The notes below the pieces were generated by a model, which had not been told where the DNA came from, did not search any database, and saw nothing but the letters and a program-made list of their open reading frames with translations. The position numbers and the translations under genes are program-made. This document shows, piece after piece, positions 56,149 to 64,000 of a DNA stretch of 64,000 bases (position 1 is the stretch's first letter; every line of letters begins with the position of its first letter). The DNA is from Algoriphagus sediminis (GTDB lineage: Bacteria; Bacteroidota; Bacteroidia; Cytophagales; Cyclobacteriaceae). The DNA lies in the NCBI RefSeq assembly GCF_030403435.1, contig NZ_JAUEPH010000009.1, forward strand, positions 1-64,000. Direction: 5' to 3'.

Positions 56149-56877
56149 ATGGTAGATTTTTTTGAAAGCTTAAGCGAGATTCTTTTTTTAGACATCGAAA
56201 CGGCCTCAGGTTATGAGTCCATTGATGAAGTACCGGAAAGAGTTCGGGAAGAATGGCTGAAAAAAGAAGAGCTTTTATCCAAGACCGATGCGGATTACGA
56301 ACCCGGTTCTCAATATTTCGAAAGAGCTGGAATCTATGCTGAATTTGGACAGGTGATCAGCGTGGGTGTGGGTTATATTTTGCTAGACAGAGAAAATGAA
56401 CTGCTTACCCTACGAACCAAAGTTTTTTCAGCTCCTTCTGAACGAGAATTGTTGGAAGATTTCAAAGCCTTGCTGGAAAAGAAAAACTGGACCCTCTGCG
56501 CTCATAATGGAAAGGAGTTTGATTTTCCTTACCTTAGCAGACGAATGCTGATCAATGGGGTATCTCTCCCCGAGCCCCTACAGATGGCAGGAAAAAAGCC
56601 CTGGGAAATCAGGCATCTTGACACCCTGGAATTATGGAAGTTTGGTGATTATAAACATTACACAAGGCTGGAATTACTTGCCTCGATTTTTGATATCCCA
56701 TCTTCCAAGGATGACCTTGACGGAAGCCAGGTTAATCACACTTACCATATCGAAAAGGATATGGAGAAAATTAACAAATATTGTCTTCGAGATGTCGAAG
56801 TTACCGCCAGAGTCTATCTGGCCATGAATCCTCAGCCCCAACCGTTCACCCTTGAGGTTATAGCTATTGAGGAGTAA
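56149..56877 (+). CDS. DEDDy 3'-5' exonuclease (PolB-proofreading-like RNase H fold)
   Basis: 242 residues from the ATG at 56149 (a TTG two codons upstream is ignored). The three exonuclease motifs are present: LFLDIETASG (motif I, Asp-Ile-Glu), LCAHNGKEFDFPYLSRRML (motif II, FDFPYL), and NKYCLRDVEVTARVYLAM (motif III, Tyr-x-x-x-Asp pattern in CLRDVE). This is the PolB-like stand-alone exonuclease group of predicted DNA or RNA 3'-5' exonucleases. Upstream of rnr by 64 bases; could share its transcript. Confidence 0.87.
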   Translation: MVDFFESLSEILFLDIETASGYESIDEVPERVREEWLKKEELLSKTDADYEPGSQYFERAGIYAEFGQVISVGVGYILLDRENELLTLRTKVFSAPSERELLEDFKALLEKKNWTLCAHNGKEFDFPYLSRRMLINGVSLPEPLQMAGKKPWEIRHLDTLELWKFGDYKHYTRLELLASIFDIPSSKDDLDGSQVNHTYHIEKDMEKINKYCLRDVEVTARVYLAMNPQPQPFTLEVIAIEE

Positions 56878-56941
56878 GCCTTCAGAAAGGTTTTCATTTT
56901 GACATCTGAAGACCCATTTTTACTTAAAAGAAATTGCCCTT

Positions 56942-59125
56942 ATGGGACGCAAAAGAAAAAATTCAACAAAACAAGGAAGCCGCAAAAATCAAAATTCGGC
57001 TGACCTTTCGAAAAGATTACTTCGATTTTTAGACGGCCACTTTGGTGAGCAGTACAATGCGAAGCAACTGATAAAAAAATTAGAAATAAGAGATTCCCTC
57101 ACCAAGGGAGGAGTAGAACCGGCCTTGCATAAGCTAGCTGCTGCTGGACTGGTGTCCAAAACACCTAGAAATTACTTTTCATCACTCAAAGACCCGGATT
57201 TTGTTGAAGGGAAGGTGGATTTTGTGAACCCAAGATTCGCATTTATCATTCCTGATAATCCAGACGAGACCGATGGCGACATCATGGTGAAAGAAGCTAA
57301 CCTTAAACAAGCTTTGCACCATGACCGTGTCAGGGTGATGGTTTTCCCTACCAAAGGAAAAACGGGGAGAACCGAAGGAAAAGTACTTGAAATCATCGAG
57401 CGCGAAAGAGACGAATTTGTAGGTCGCGTGGAGATTTCTCCTCGGTTTGCATTTGTAGTTCCCGACTTCAAAAAAATGCATAAAGACATCTTCGTTCATC
57501 GAGGTGATCTAAACGGTGCTAAGCACAACGAAAAAGTGGTGGTCAAACTCACCGAATGGAGAGAAGGGGATAAAAATCCTACTGGAAAAGTGACTCAGGT
57601 ACTAGGGCAGGCTGGAGAGCATGAAGTAGAGATTCACTCCATCATGGCTGAATTCGGATTACCTTTTGAATATCCCGAAGAGCCAAATCGTGAGTCCGAA
57701 GCTATTTCGGATAAGATTTTAAAGAAGGAGATTTCAAAAAGAAAAGATTATCGGGATGTGTTGACATTCACCATTGACCCGGCAGATGCCAAAGATTTCG
57801 ATGACGCTATTTCCTATCAGGTCCTACCCAATGGCAACCTGGAAGTGGGGGTTCACATTGCGGATGTTACCCATTATGTAAAACCTAACACTGCCCTGGA
57901 AAAGGAGGCTTATCATCGAGCAACGTCGGTTTATCTGGTGGACCGAACCATACCAATGCTTCCGGAAAGACTCAGCAATGGACTCTGCTCCCTTCGACCA
58001 AATGAAGACAAATTGACTTTTGCCTGTGTGTTTGAAATGGATAGGGATGCCAGGGTTATCAAGCATTGGATAGGGCGAACCATCATTCATTCAGATCGAA
58101 GATTTGCCTATGAAGAAGCTCAGGAAAATATAGATAAGCAGTCAGGTGATTTCTTTGAGGAATTAACCTTCTTGAATGTCCTAGCAAAGAAAATCCGAAA
58201 AAAACGATTCGATCATGGTGCTGTAAATTTCGAAACGGTAGAGGTGAAATTTGAGTTGGACGAGAAGGGAACCCCACTTGGATTAAGGGTCAAAGAGCGA
58301 AAAGACATCCATAAACTCATTGAGGAATTCATGCTTTTAGCCAATAAGTATGTGGCTGAATTTGTTTTCAACAAGAGACAGGGGAAGGACACCTTTGTCT
58401 ATAGAACACATGATAACCCTGACATGGATAAGCTTGATACCTTTTCCAACTTTGCGAAGCGGTTTGGTCATCAAATGAATATAGGAAGTGAGAATAAAAT
58501 CTCTGGAGCCCTAAACAAGTTAATGGATGAAATTCAGGGTAAACCTGAGCAGAATGTTTTGGAGCAGCTTGCGATTCGTAGCATGGCTAAAGCAAAGTAC
58601 ACCACTGATCCAAAGGGACACTTCGGCCTGGCTTTCCCACATTATACTCATTTCACTTCTCCCATAAGGAGATATCCAGATATGATGGTTCACAGACTTC
58701 TGGAACACTACCTGCAAAACGGCAAGTCTCCTGAAGCAGAGTCATGGGAGAAAAAATGCGAGCACTCTTCCGAGAGGGAAAAAAACGCAGCAAATGCAGA
58801 ACGAGCCTCCATCAAGTATAAGCAGGTGGAGTTTATGTCTCTGGCTGAAGAGAAGGATTATGAAGGAATAGTGAGCGGAGTGAGTGAATGGGGAGTTTTT
58901 GTGGAGATCACGGAAACCAAATGTGAAGGGATGGTGAGAGTTAGCGAAATGAAGGATGACTACTATGACTTCGATGAGAAAAACATGCGCCTAATCGGTA
59001 TGAGATCAAAAAAAATGATAACATTAGGTGACAAAGTGATGGTTAGGGTAGTTAATACGGATATTGATAGAAGAACCATTGACCTCGAATTTGCAAATAA
59101 TGACGAAAAAAGAACTCGCTTCTGA
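56942..59125 (+). CDS. rnr: Ribonuclease R
   Basis: 727 residues. A processive 3'-5' hydrolytic exoribonuclease that degrades structured RNA. After a lysine-rich start, an HTH-like segment (about 24-75) and cold-shock domains (about 85-240), the RNB domain carries TFTIDPADAKDFDDAISY with the catalytic aspartates and a later HFGLAFPHYTHFTSPIRRYPDMMVHR. The C-terminal S1 domain is YEGIVSGVSEWGVFVEI. Length fits. The stop overlaps the next gene's start region by 26 bases. Confidence 0.96.
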   Translation: MGRKRKNSTKQGSRKNQNSADLSKRLLRFLDGHFGEQYNAKQLIKKLEIRDSLTKGGVEPALHKLAAAGLVSKTPRNYFSSLKDPDFVEGKVDFVNPRFAFIIPDNPDETDGDIMVKEANLKQALHHDRVRVMVFPTKGKTGRTEGKVLEIIERERDEFVGRVEISPRFAFVVPDFKKMHKDIFVHRGDLNGAKHNEKVVVKLTEWREGDKNPTGKVTQVLGQAGEHEVEIHSIMAEFGLPFEYPEEPNRESEAISDKILKKEISKRKDYRDVLTFTIDPADAKDFDDAISYQVLPNGNLEVGVHIADVTHYVKPNTALEKEAYHRATSVYLVDRTIPMLPERLSNGLCSLRPNEDKLTFACVFEMDRDARVIKHWIGRTIIHSDRRFAYEEAQENIDKQSGDFFEELTFLNVLAKKIRKKRFDHGAVNFETVEVKFELDEKGTPLGLRVKERKDIHKLIEEFMLLANKYVAEFVFNKRQGKDTFVYRTHDNPDMDKLDTFSNFAKRFGHQMNIGSENKISGALNKLMDEIQGKPEQNVLEQLAIRSMAKAKYTTDPKGHFGLAFPHYTHFTSPIRRYPDMMVHRLLEHYLQNGKSPEAESWEKKCEHSSEREKNAANAERASIKYKQVEFMSLAEEKDYEGIVSGVSEWGVFVEITETKCEGMVRVSEMKDDYYDFDEKNMRLIGMRSKKMITLGDKVMVRVVNTDIDRRTIDLEFANNDEKRTRF

Positions 59126-60086
59126 ACTTCTCGAAAAGTTAGAGAAATTCCTTTCAGAGGCTGATTTTGGAAAATCACCCCAAGAACTTTATGACCCTAT
59201 TACGTACATTCTTAGCCTTGGCGGCAAAAGAATCCGTCCGATTCTGAGCCTCTTATCTTATGGGATGTACCGCTCTGATGTAGAAAAAATACTTCCTCAG
59301 GCAGCGGCAGTTGAAGTCTTCCATAATTTCACACTAATGCATGACGACATCATGGACGAGGCGCCTTTACGCAGAAGTAAGCCTACTGTACATGAAAAAT
59401 GGAATGATAATATCGCCATACTTTCAGGTGATGTGATGTTGGTTCGAGCCTATGACTTGCTTCTGAATAGTCCTTCGGATAAACTTAAACAGCTCATCCG
59501 AGATTTCAATCAGACTGCAGCCGAAGTTTGCGAAGGTCAGCAGTTCGATATGAATTTCGAAACCAGGGAAACGGTTTCTGAAGATGAATACCTGGAGATG
59601 ATCCGATTAAAAACGGCTGTGCTATTGGGTTTTGCACTTAAAATGGGAGCTTATTTGGCCGACGCCGACCCTAAGGATATGGCAAAACTCTATGAGTTTG
59701 GAGTCGATATTGGGGTAGGTTTCCAGTTGAAAGATGACCTTCTTGATGTCTTTGCAGACCAAAGCAAGTTTGGAAAGCAAGTGGGAGGAGATATCATCTC
59801 AAATAAGAAAACGTTCTTACTGATTAAAGCACTGGAATTAGCCGAAGGTGAAACTGCTCAGGAATTGAATGATTGGCTGGCAAAGACCGAATTCAATAAG
59901 GAGGAGAAAGTGGCTGCGGTGACCAAAATTTATAATTCTTTAGGAATTAAAGAATTGACGGAGGCAAAAATGAACAGCTATTTTGACGAAGCTTTCGAGG
60001 CTTTGGGTGAGATTAATTTCAATAATCAAGAATACTTTGACACACTCGAAGGAGTTGCTCGAAAATTAGTCCATCGAGAGAGATAG
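59100..60086 (+). CDS. Polyprenyl (trans-isoprenyl) diphosphate synthase
   Basis: 328 residues from the ATG at 59100 (a TTG-start extension to 59064 lies deep within rnr). Condenses isopentenyl diphosphate with allylic diphosphates. GGKRIRP at 41-47, first Asp-rich motif DDIMD at 82-86, and second motif in KDDLLDVFAD are present. Product length (C15-C20 or longer) cannot be read reliably. Translation is probably coupled to rnr, and the rhomboid gene starts two bases after it. Confidence 0.93.
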   Translation: MTKKELASELLEKLEKFLSEADFGKSPQELYDPITYILSLGGKRIRPILSLLSYGMYRSDVEKILPQAAAVEVFHNFTLMHDDIMDEAPLRRSKPTVHEKWNDNIAILSGDVMLVRAYDLLLNSPSDKLKQLIRDFNQTAAEVCEGQQFDMNFETRETVSEDEYLEMIRLKTAVLLGFALKMGAYLADADPKDMAKLYEFGVDIGVGFQLKDDLLDVFADQSKFGKQVGGDIISNKKTFLLIKALELAEGETAQELNDWLAKTEFNKEEKVAAVTKIYNSLGIKELTEAKMNSYFDEAFEALGEINFNNQEYFDTLEGVARKLVHRER

Positions 60087-60087
60087 C

Positions 60088-60717
60088 ATGGATATTTCAC
60101 TTACGGTACTCATTATCGTCATCACCTGTGGCACCAGCCTTCTAGGCTTCAATCGTCCCGAGTTTATCGATCGATGGATGTTTACTCCCTACGAAATCAA
60201 AAATCGAGGACAGTGGGATCGATTCATTTTATCAGGGTTCATCCATAAAGATTACGTACATCTTCTTTTCAATATGTTTACCTTCTACTTCTTTGGAAGA
60301 GTGGTAGAGCAATGGTTAGGGTATCAATTCGGAGCTGTCTCTGGAGGTATAATTTTCATCCTTTTTTATGTATTGGCTATTGTGGTTTCAGATATCCCAA
60401 CCTATCTCAAGAATCAGGAAAATCAATTTTATCGGTCTTTGGGAGCATCGGGAGGAACTGCTGCCACGGTATTTGCAAGTATCGTGATCTTACCTCTATC
60501 TGATATTTGTCTCTTTGGGATCATTTGCCTTCCCGGCTTTATTCTGGGAATTTTATTTCTTATTTACTCCTATACAAAAGGCAAATCAGGCGGAGATAAT
60601 ATCAACCATGACGCTCATCTCTATGGAGCTTTGATGGGGGTGGTTTTTGTCTTGATTATCTCACCTAGCAGTGGCCTAGATTTCATAGATCAAATTCTCA
60701 GTTATAGACCATTTTAA
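60088..60717 (+). CDS. Rhomboid-family intramembrane serine protease
   Basis: 209 residues with six hydrophobic segments. Catalytic Ser121 lies in SLGASGGTAA (GxSG), and the partner His in NHDAHLYGALMG (His177). HLLFNMFTFYFFG in transmembrane helix 2 has the conserved HxxxN-like oxyanion motif (His at 58, Asn at 62). Cleaves membrane proteins within the bilayer; substrate unknown. Last gene of the plus-strand run, followed by a terminator. Confidence 0.92.
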   Translation: MDISLTVLIIVITCGTSLLGFNRPEFIDRWMFTPYEIKNRGQWDRFILSGFIHKDYVHLLFNMFTFYFFGRVVEQWLGYQFGAVSGGIIFILFYVLAIVVSDIPTYLKNQENQFYRSLGASGGTAATVFASIVILPLSDICLFGIICLPGFILGILFLIYSYTKGKSGGDNINHDAHLYGALMGVVFVLIISPSSGLDFIDQILSYRPF

Positions 60718-60758
60718 AAAGAAAGGCCAGAAATAGAATTCTGGCCTTTCTTTTTTAA
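60717..60758. terminator. Bidirectional terminator
   Basis: GAAAGGCCAGAA-ATAGAA-TTCTGGCCTTTC perfect stem with A and T runs. Confidence 0.92.
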
Positions 60759-60767
60759 TTGAATCAT

Positions 60768-63700
60768 TTATTTCTTCTCATCGAGCTGCATCCGCATCTC
60801 TTCTATATTCAGAAGTTTCGATATTTCCTCAGATTCAATCATCCTGAATCTGGCTAGCTGTACATCGATTTTTTCAACCAGCTCATCTCGAACCTCCAGA
60901 GCCTGATCAGTCGGCTTGTAGCTTCCGTTTCCTACTATGGAATTCAAATGTGCTAGTTTATTATTTAATCGAATAGGGAAGTTCAATGGATCCTGGCGAC
61001 TCTTATTCTTAGTCTGATAAAGAGTTTCCTCGATTTCTGTGAGACTTTTTTGGATTTCATCCAAATTATCAGGTTTGGTCTCAAGACTATCCAATTCAGC
61101 CCGATAATTTCTAATTAGTTTGATTGTTCTATGCGTCTCGGTGAGTTTATCCCGAACTCCAATCATAAATTCATATTGAGCTTCAAGATCTTCCTGTGAA
61201 GACTCATACCTTGGGTCAGCCAAGACTTCAAACTCCTTTTCTTCACTTGATCCATCATGGGTGATTTTTACCGAATACATTCCCGGGGGAACTCTTGGTC
61301 CTCGGAGATTTCCAGCCCACATGATCAAATCATCAAATCCTTCAGCATCATCCACCGCGAGATTCCAGTTAAAAAGATTGCTACCTGGCTCCACTTTTAA
61401 AGTATCTCCATTGACTCCCTTGGTTGAAAAGGTTTTTATCACATCCCCACCCGCATCCATGAATTCAATCTTTAACTCTTCACTTGGAGTCTCCTGAAAG
61501 TAGTAATAAACCAAAGCACCCCCTGCCCGGTTGGTTCCTGCAGTTTTACTAGTTCTACTTGAACCTCCCATTCGATAGGTATCCATTGGCTTAAACACAT
61601 GAAGTGATTTATTCTTAATGTCATTTGATGCCTGATGCAAAACCGTCAAATCATCAATAATCCAAAACGATCTTCCTTGAGTTGCCGCAATTAAGTTGTT
61701 ATCCTTCACCGCAAGATCAGTAATGGGTACGGTAGGAAGATTCAGCTGTAGTGAGTACCAGTTGGCACCATCGTCTTTCGAGAAATACATAGCTGTCTCT
61801 GTTCCAGCATAAAGCATTCCTCGCATTTCAGGATCAGCCCTAATTACTCTGGTGAAATGCTCTGGGTCTATACCATTGGTGATCTTAGTCCAGCTTTGAC
61901 CATAATCTGTCGTTTTATAAAGATATGGTTCATAGTTACCCATTTTGTAACCCGTAGCCGCAAAGTAGGCTTCCGCTGGATCAAAAGGACTAGCTTCTAT
62001 ACTATTTATTTGAAGCCATTCAGGCATATCGGCCGGAGTTACATTATTCCAAGTTCCTCCATTATCAGTGGTCACATGAACCAATCCATCATCTGAACCA
62101 GCCCAGATTACACCTTGCTGAAGCGGTGATTCTGCCGCAGTAAAAATGGTCGCATAGTATTCGACACCTGTATTATCCTTTGTAATAGGTCCACCGGATG
62201 GACCCAATTTACTCGGGTCATTTCTGGTAAGGTCAGGGGAAAACACTTCCCAGCTTTGTCCTTCATTGGTAGATCTGTGAAACCTATTACTAGTGGTATA
62301 TAGCAAGTCAGAATCATGAGGACTGAAAAAGATAGGGAAGTTCCACTGGAATCTGTATTTCATATCTTCCGCGCCATGTCCCATTGGGTTGTTTGGATAA
62401 ACATTCACGGATCGACTAATGCCTTTATCATGATCGACACGAGTTAAATACCCACCATATGATCCTCCATAGACAATATCATTATTGTCAGGATCAGGTG
62501 CTAACCAGCCACTTTCTCCTCCTGCTGAGGGTTCCCAGTCATCCTCTGAAATATTGCCACCATCGGTTCTATGACGAATCCTAACAGTAGAATTATCTTG
62601 TTGTGCACCATAAATTCGGTATGGGAAACTATTGTCCGTAGTCACACGATAGAATTGAGAGGTCGGCTGGTTCATATATGTACTCCAGGTCTTGCCTCCA
62701 TCTTCAGAAACCTGTGCTCCGCCATCATCAGCGATAATCATTCTTTGATTATTATCTGGATCGATCCAAAGGTCATGATGGTCACCATGTGGTGCATTGG
62801 CACCTTTAAAAGTCTTACCACCGTCGGTTGACTTATGATAGCTTACATTTAAAACATAAACAGTTTCTTCATCCTGTGTATCTGCATAAATCCGAGAATA
62901 ATACCAGGCTCTTTGTCTTAGATTTCTGTCTTCGTTTACCTTCTCCCAAGTCTCACCAGCATCAAGGGATGTGAAAACTCCCCCGTTCTCATTTTCCACT
63001 ATGGCGTAAAGTCTGTTGGAATTTACAGGTGAAACTGTTATCCCAATTATTCCAAGAATACCGGTTGGAAAACCTTCTTTTTCTGTCAAATCTACCCAGG
63101 TCTCGCCACCATCAGTTGACTTAAAGAGTCCCGAACCGGGACCACCGCTAGAAAGGCTATAAGGGGTCCGCTGTAGCTCCCAGGTGGAAGCATAAATAGT
63201 TTCAGGGTCATCCGGTGATAAAATCAAATCCACTGCTCCTGCTGTGTCATTCGTAAATAGGAGCTGTTCCCAGGTTTGTCCACCATCGGTGGTTTTATAA
63301 ACACCACGGGTTGGGTCAGGCTTAAATATGTCTCCAAGCACAGCAGCATAAACGACGTCAGGGTTTTCAGGGTGGATGCGAAGTCTCGCCACAAATCGGC
63401 TTTTATCTAAACCGGCCCTGGTCCAAGTCTCTCCAGCATCAGAACTTTTCCAAATACCATGGCCAAATGACACATTACCTCTTACGGTTTTTTCTCCTCC
63501 TCCTGCGTAAACCACTGCCGTATCGCTTTCAGCCACCGCCACAGATCCCATAGACCCTCCAAAGAATCCATCGGACATGGGCTCCCAGGTACGGCCTGCA
63601 TCATAAGTCTTCCAGATTCCTCCTCCAGTGGAGGCAAAGTAGTAATTCGTTGTGCTACCTGGTACGCCTGTCACAGCGTCAGATCTCCCGCCTCGAAAAG

Positions 63701-63830
63701 GCCCTACCAATCTCCATTCCAAGGCCTCGTAAACTGTAGAATCTGGGGCTTCCTGAGCTTGGACAAAATCAGGAAGTAAGAAGACTGAAGCTAAGATTGC
63801 CAGCAGTCCAAAGGAAAATTGCTTTCTCAT
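60768..63830 (-). CDS. Secreted VPS10/BNR beta-propeller protein (sortilin-like)
   Basis: 1020 residues with a signal peptide (ending VQAQ). Starts WRLVGPFRGGRSDAVTGVPG and carries repeated Asp-box (S-x-D-x-G-x-T-W) blades: KTYDAGRTWEP, KSSDAGETWTR, KTTDGGQTWEQ, KSTDGGETWV and others, which define BNR/sortilin_Vps10 propellers (about residues 35-720). A helical/beta C-terminal section of about 300 residues follows (about 750-1020). Often annotated as glycosyl hydrolase, but no catalytic residues can be assigned; binding or scaffold roles are as likely. Outer-membrane or periplasmic location inferred. Confidence 0.9.
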   Translation of the reverse strand: MRKQFSFGLLAILASVFLLPDFVQAQEAPDSTVYEALEWRLVGPFRGGRSDAVTGVPGSTTNYYFASTGGGIWKTYDAGRTWEPMSDGFFGGSMGSVAVAESDTAVVYAGGGEKTVRGNVSFGHGIWKSSDAGETWTRAGLDKSRFVARLRIHPENPDVVYAAVLGDIFKPDPTRGVYKTTDGGQTWEQLLFTNDTAGAVDLILSPDDPETIYASTWELQRTPYSLSSGGPGSGLFKSTDGGETWVDLTEKEGFPTGILGIIGITVSPVNSNRLYAIVENENGGVFTSLDAGETWEKVNEDRNLRQRAWYYSRIYADTQDEETVYVLNVSYHKSTDGGKTFKGANAPHGDHHDLWIDPDNNQRMIIADDGGAQVSEDGGKTWSTYMNQPTSQFYRVTTDNSFPYRIYGAQQDNSTVRIRHRTDGGNISEDDWEPSAGGESGWLAPDPDNNDIVYGGSYGGYLTRVDHDKGISRSVNVYPNNPMGHGAEDMKYRFQWNFPIFFSPHDSDLLYTTSNRFHRSTNEGQSWEVFSPDLTRNDPSKLGPSGGPITKDNTGVEYYATIFTAAESPLQQGVIWAGSDDGLVHVTTDNGGTWNNVTPADMPEWLQINSIEASPFDPAEAYFAATGYKMGNYEPYLYKTTDYGQSWTKITNGIDPEHFTRVIRADPEMRGMLYAGTETAMYFSKDDGANWYSLQLNLPTVPITDLAVKDNNLIAATQGRSFWIIDDLTVLHQASNDIKNKSLHVFKPMDTYRMGGSSRTSKTAGTNRAGGALVYYYFQETPSEELKIEFMDAGGDVIKTFSTKGVNGDTLKVEPGSNLFNWNLAVDDAEGFDDLIMWAGNLRGPRVPPGMYSVKITHDGSSEEKEFEVLADPRYESSQEDLEAQYEFMIGVRDKLTETHRTIKLIRNYRAELDSLETKPDNLDEIQKSLTEIEETLYQTKNKSRQDPLNFPIRLNNKLAHLNSIVGNGSYKPTDQALEVRDELVEKIDVQLARFRMIESEEISKLLNIEEMRMQLDEKK

Positions 63831-63925
63831 TTAGTTTGGTTGATGGTTGAATTACAAAAAGTACTAATCTAAAAATCAATTCCCGAATTAATTTGGGATC
63901 AATGGTATTAGTATTTCGATTTTGG

Positions 63926-63961
63926 GCAAAAAAAAACCCCTTCTTTGGAAGGGGCTTCTTA
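63926..63961 (-). terminator. Intrinsic terminator of the gene entering at the right edge
   Basis: CCCCTTC-CAAA-GAAGGGG stem (minus sense) followed by a TTTTTTTT run, 17 bases after the stop codon at 63979-63977. Confidence 0.85.
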
Positions 63962-63976
63962 AATATCAAATAAAGC

Positions 63977-64000
63977 TTATGCTTCAGCAGGCAAAACACT
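63977..64000 (-). CDS. 3' end of an unidentified minus-strand gene (partial)
   Basis: The final 24 bases read SVLPAEA followed by TAA on the minus strand, immediately upstream of a strong terminator. Too short to identify. Confidence 0.45.
   Translation of the reverse strand, partial: SVLPAEA

Overview
The window looks like an ordinary chromosomal segment of a Bacteroidota bacterium, most likely a marine or aquatic Cytophagales of the Algoriphagus/Cyclobacteriaceae type. This is inferred from AT-rich coding sequence, TAnnTTTG-type -7 promoter boxes, DUF4421 and DUF1080 proteins, a VPS10/BNR 1020-residue protein, a TonB-dependent receptor, a PafA-like phosphatase and Bacteroidetes-type collagen-like secreted proteins. 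No plasmid, prophage, CRISPR array or rRNA operon is visible. Coding density is very high. The longest stretches without a protein gene are the tRNA-Val pair region (43969-44390), the RAYT flank with REP palindromes (10779-11064) and the lpdA/fabG divergent promoter region (9111-9399).

Layout. 1-3877: the 3' part of a collagen-like protein followed by four tandem, tightly spaced secreted paralogues. They share an N-terminal module; three share one C-terminal domain and one carries a C1q/TNF-like C-terminal domain. 3884-10146: housekeeping genes (rarA; a DUF2721 protein, GDPD lipoprotein and ltaE operon; lpdA; fabG). 10145-10910: a RAYT transposase flanked by its probable REP palindromes. 11065-20550: pruA, an ArsR regulator with a YjjG-like HAD nucleotidase, a small secreted protein, an M24 aminopeptidase, a PafA-like phosphatase, an IS200-like protein without the expected catalytic tyrosine, hmgA and a four-helix-bundle membrane sensor. 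20606-28258: two divergent blocks that together look like a glycoside-oxidation locus (Gluconate_2-dh3 subunit, GMC oxidoreductase, Hyi-type isomerase and MFS nucleoside-type transporter; divergently Gfo/Idh/MocA, a second TIM-barrel isomerase and a DUF1080 3-keto-disaccharide-hydrolase-like lipoprotein). 29133-29893: a Lys-Pro-Arg-Lys tRNA cluster, followed by a tiny GIY-YIG gene that ends inside a tRNA-Lys 3' fragment.

29894-43968: a Lon-substrate-binding-domain protein, gap, a signal-less trypsin-like protease, monomeric icd, a four-gene overlapping operon (hemerythrin, ruvX, def, amidase), an S41 protease, a secreted VOC protein, and an M1 peptidase divergent from a TonB receptor. 44020-44199: two identical tRNA-Val genes. 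44391-63830: ALDH7-type dehydrogenase, DUF4421, two glycosyltransferases, an aminotransferase, a MORN-like secreted protein, a SYLF-domain gene broken by an in-frame stop, yraN, lipB, an S9 peptidase, a five-gene plus-strand run (conserved hypothetical, 3'-5' exonuclease, rnr, polyprenyl synthase, rhomboid) and the VPS10-like protein. The last 24 bases hold the end of another minus-strand gene.

Most transcription units are separated by clear intrinsic terminators, often shared by convergent genes. The most promising targets for follow-up are the collagen/C1q-like secreted operon, the GIY-YIG/tRNA-Lys cassette with 52-bp direct repeats, the RAYT-REP unit and the glycoside-oxidation locus. All family assignments are from reading the sequence; no database search was run.
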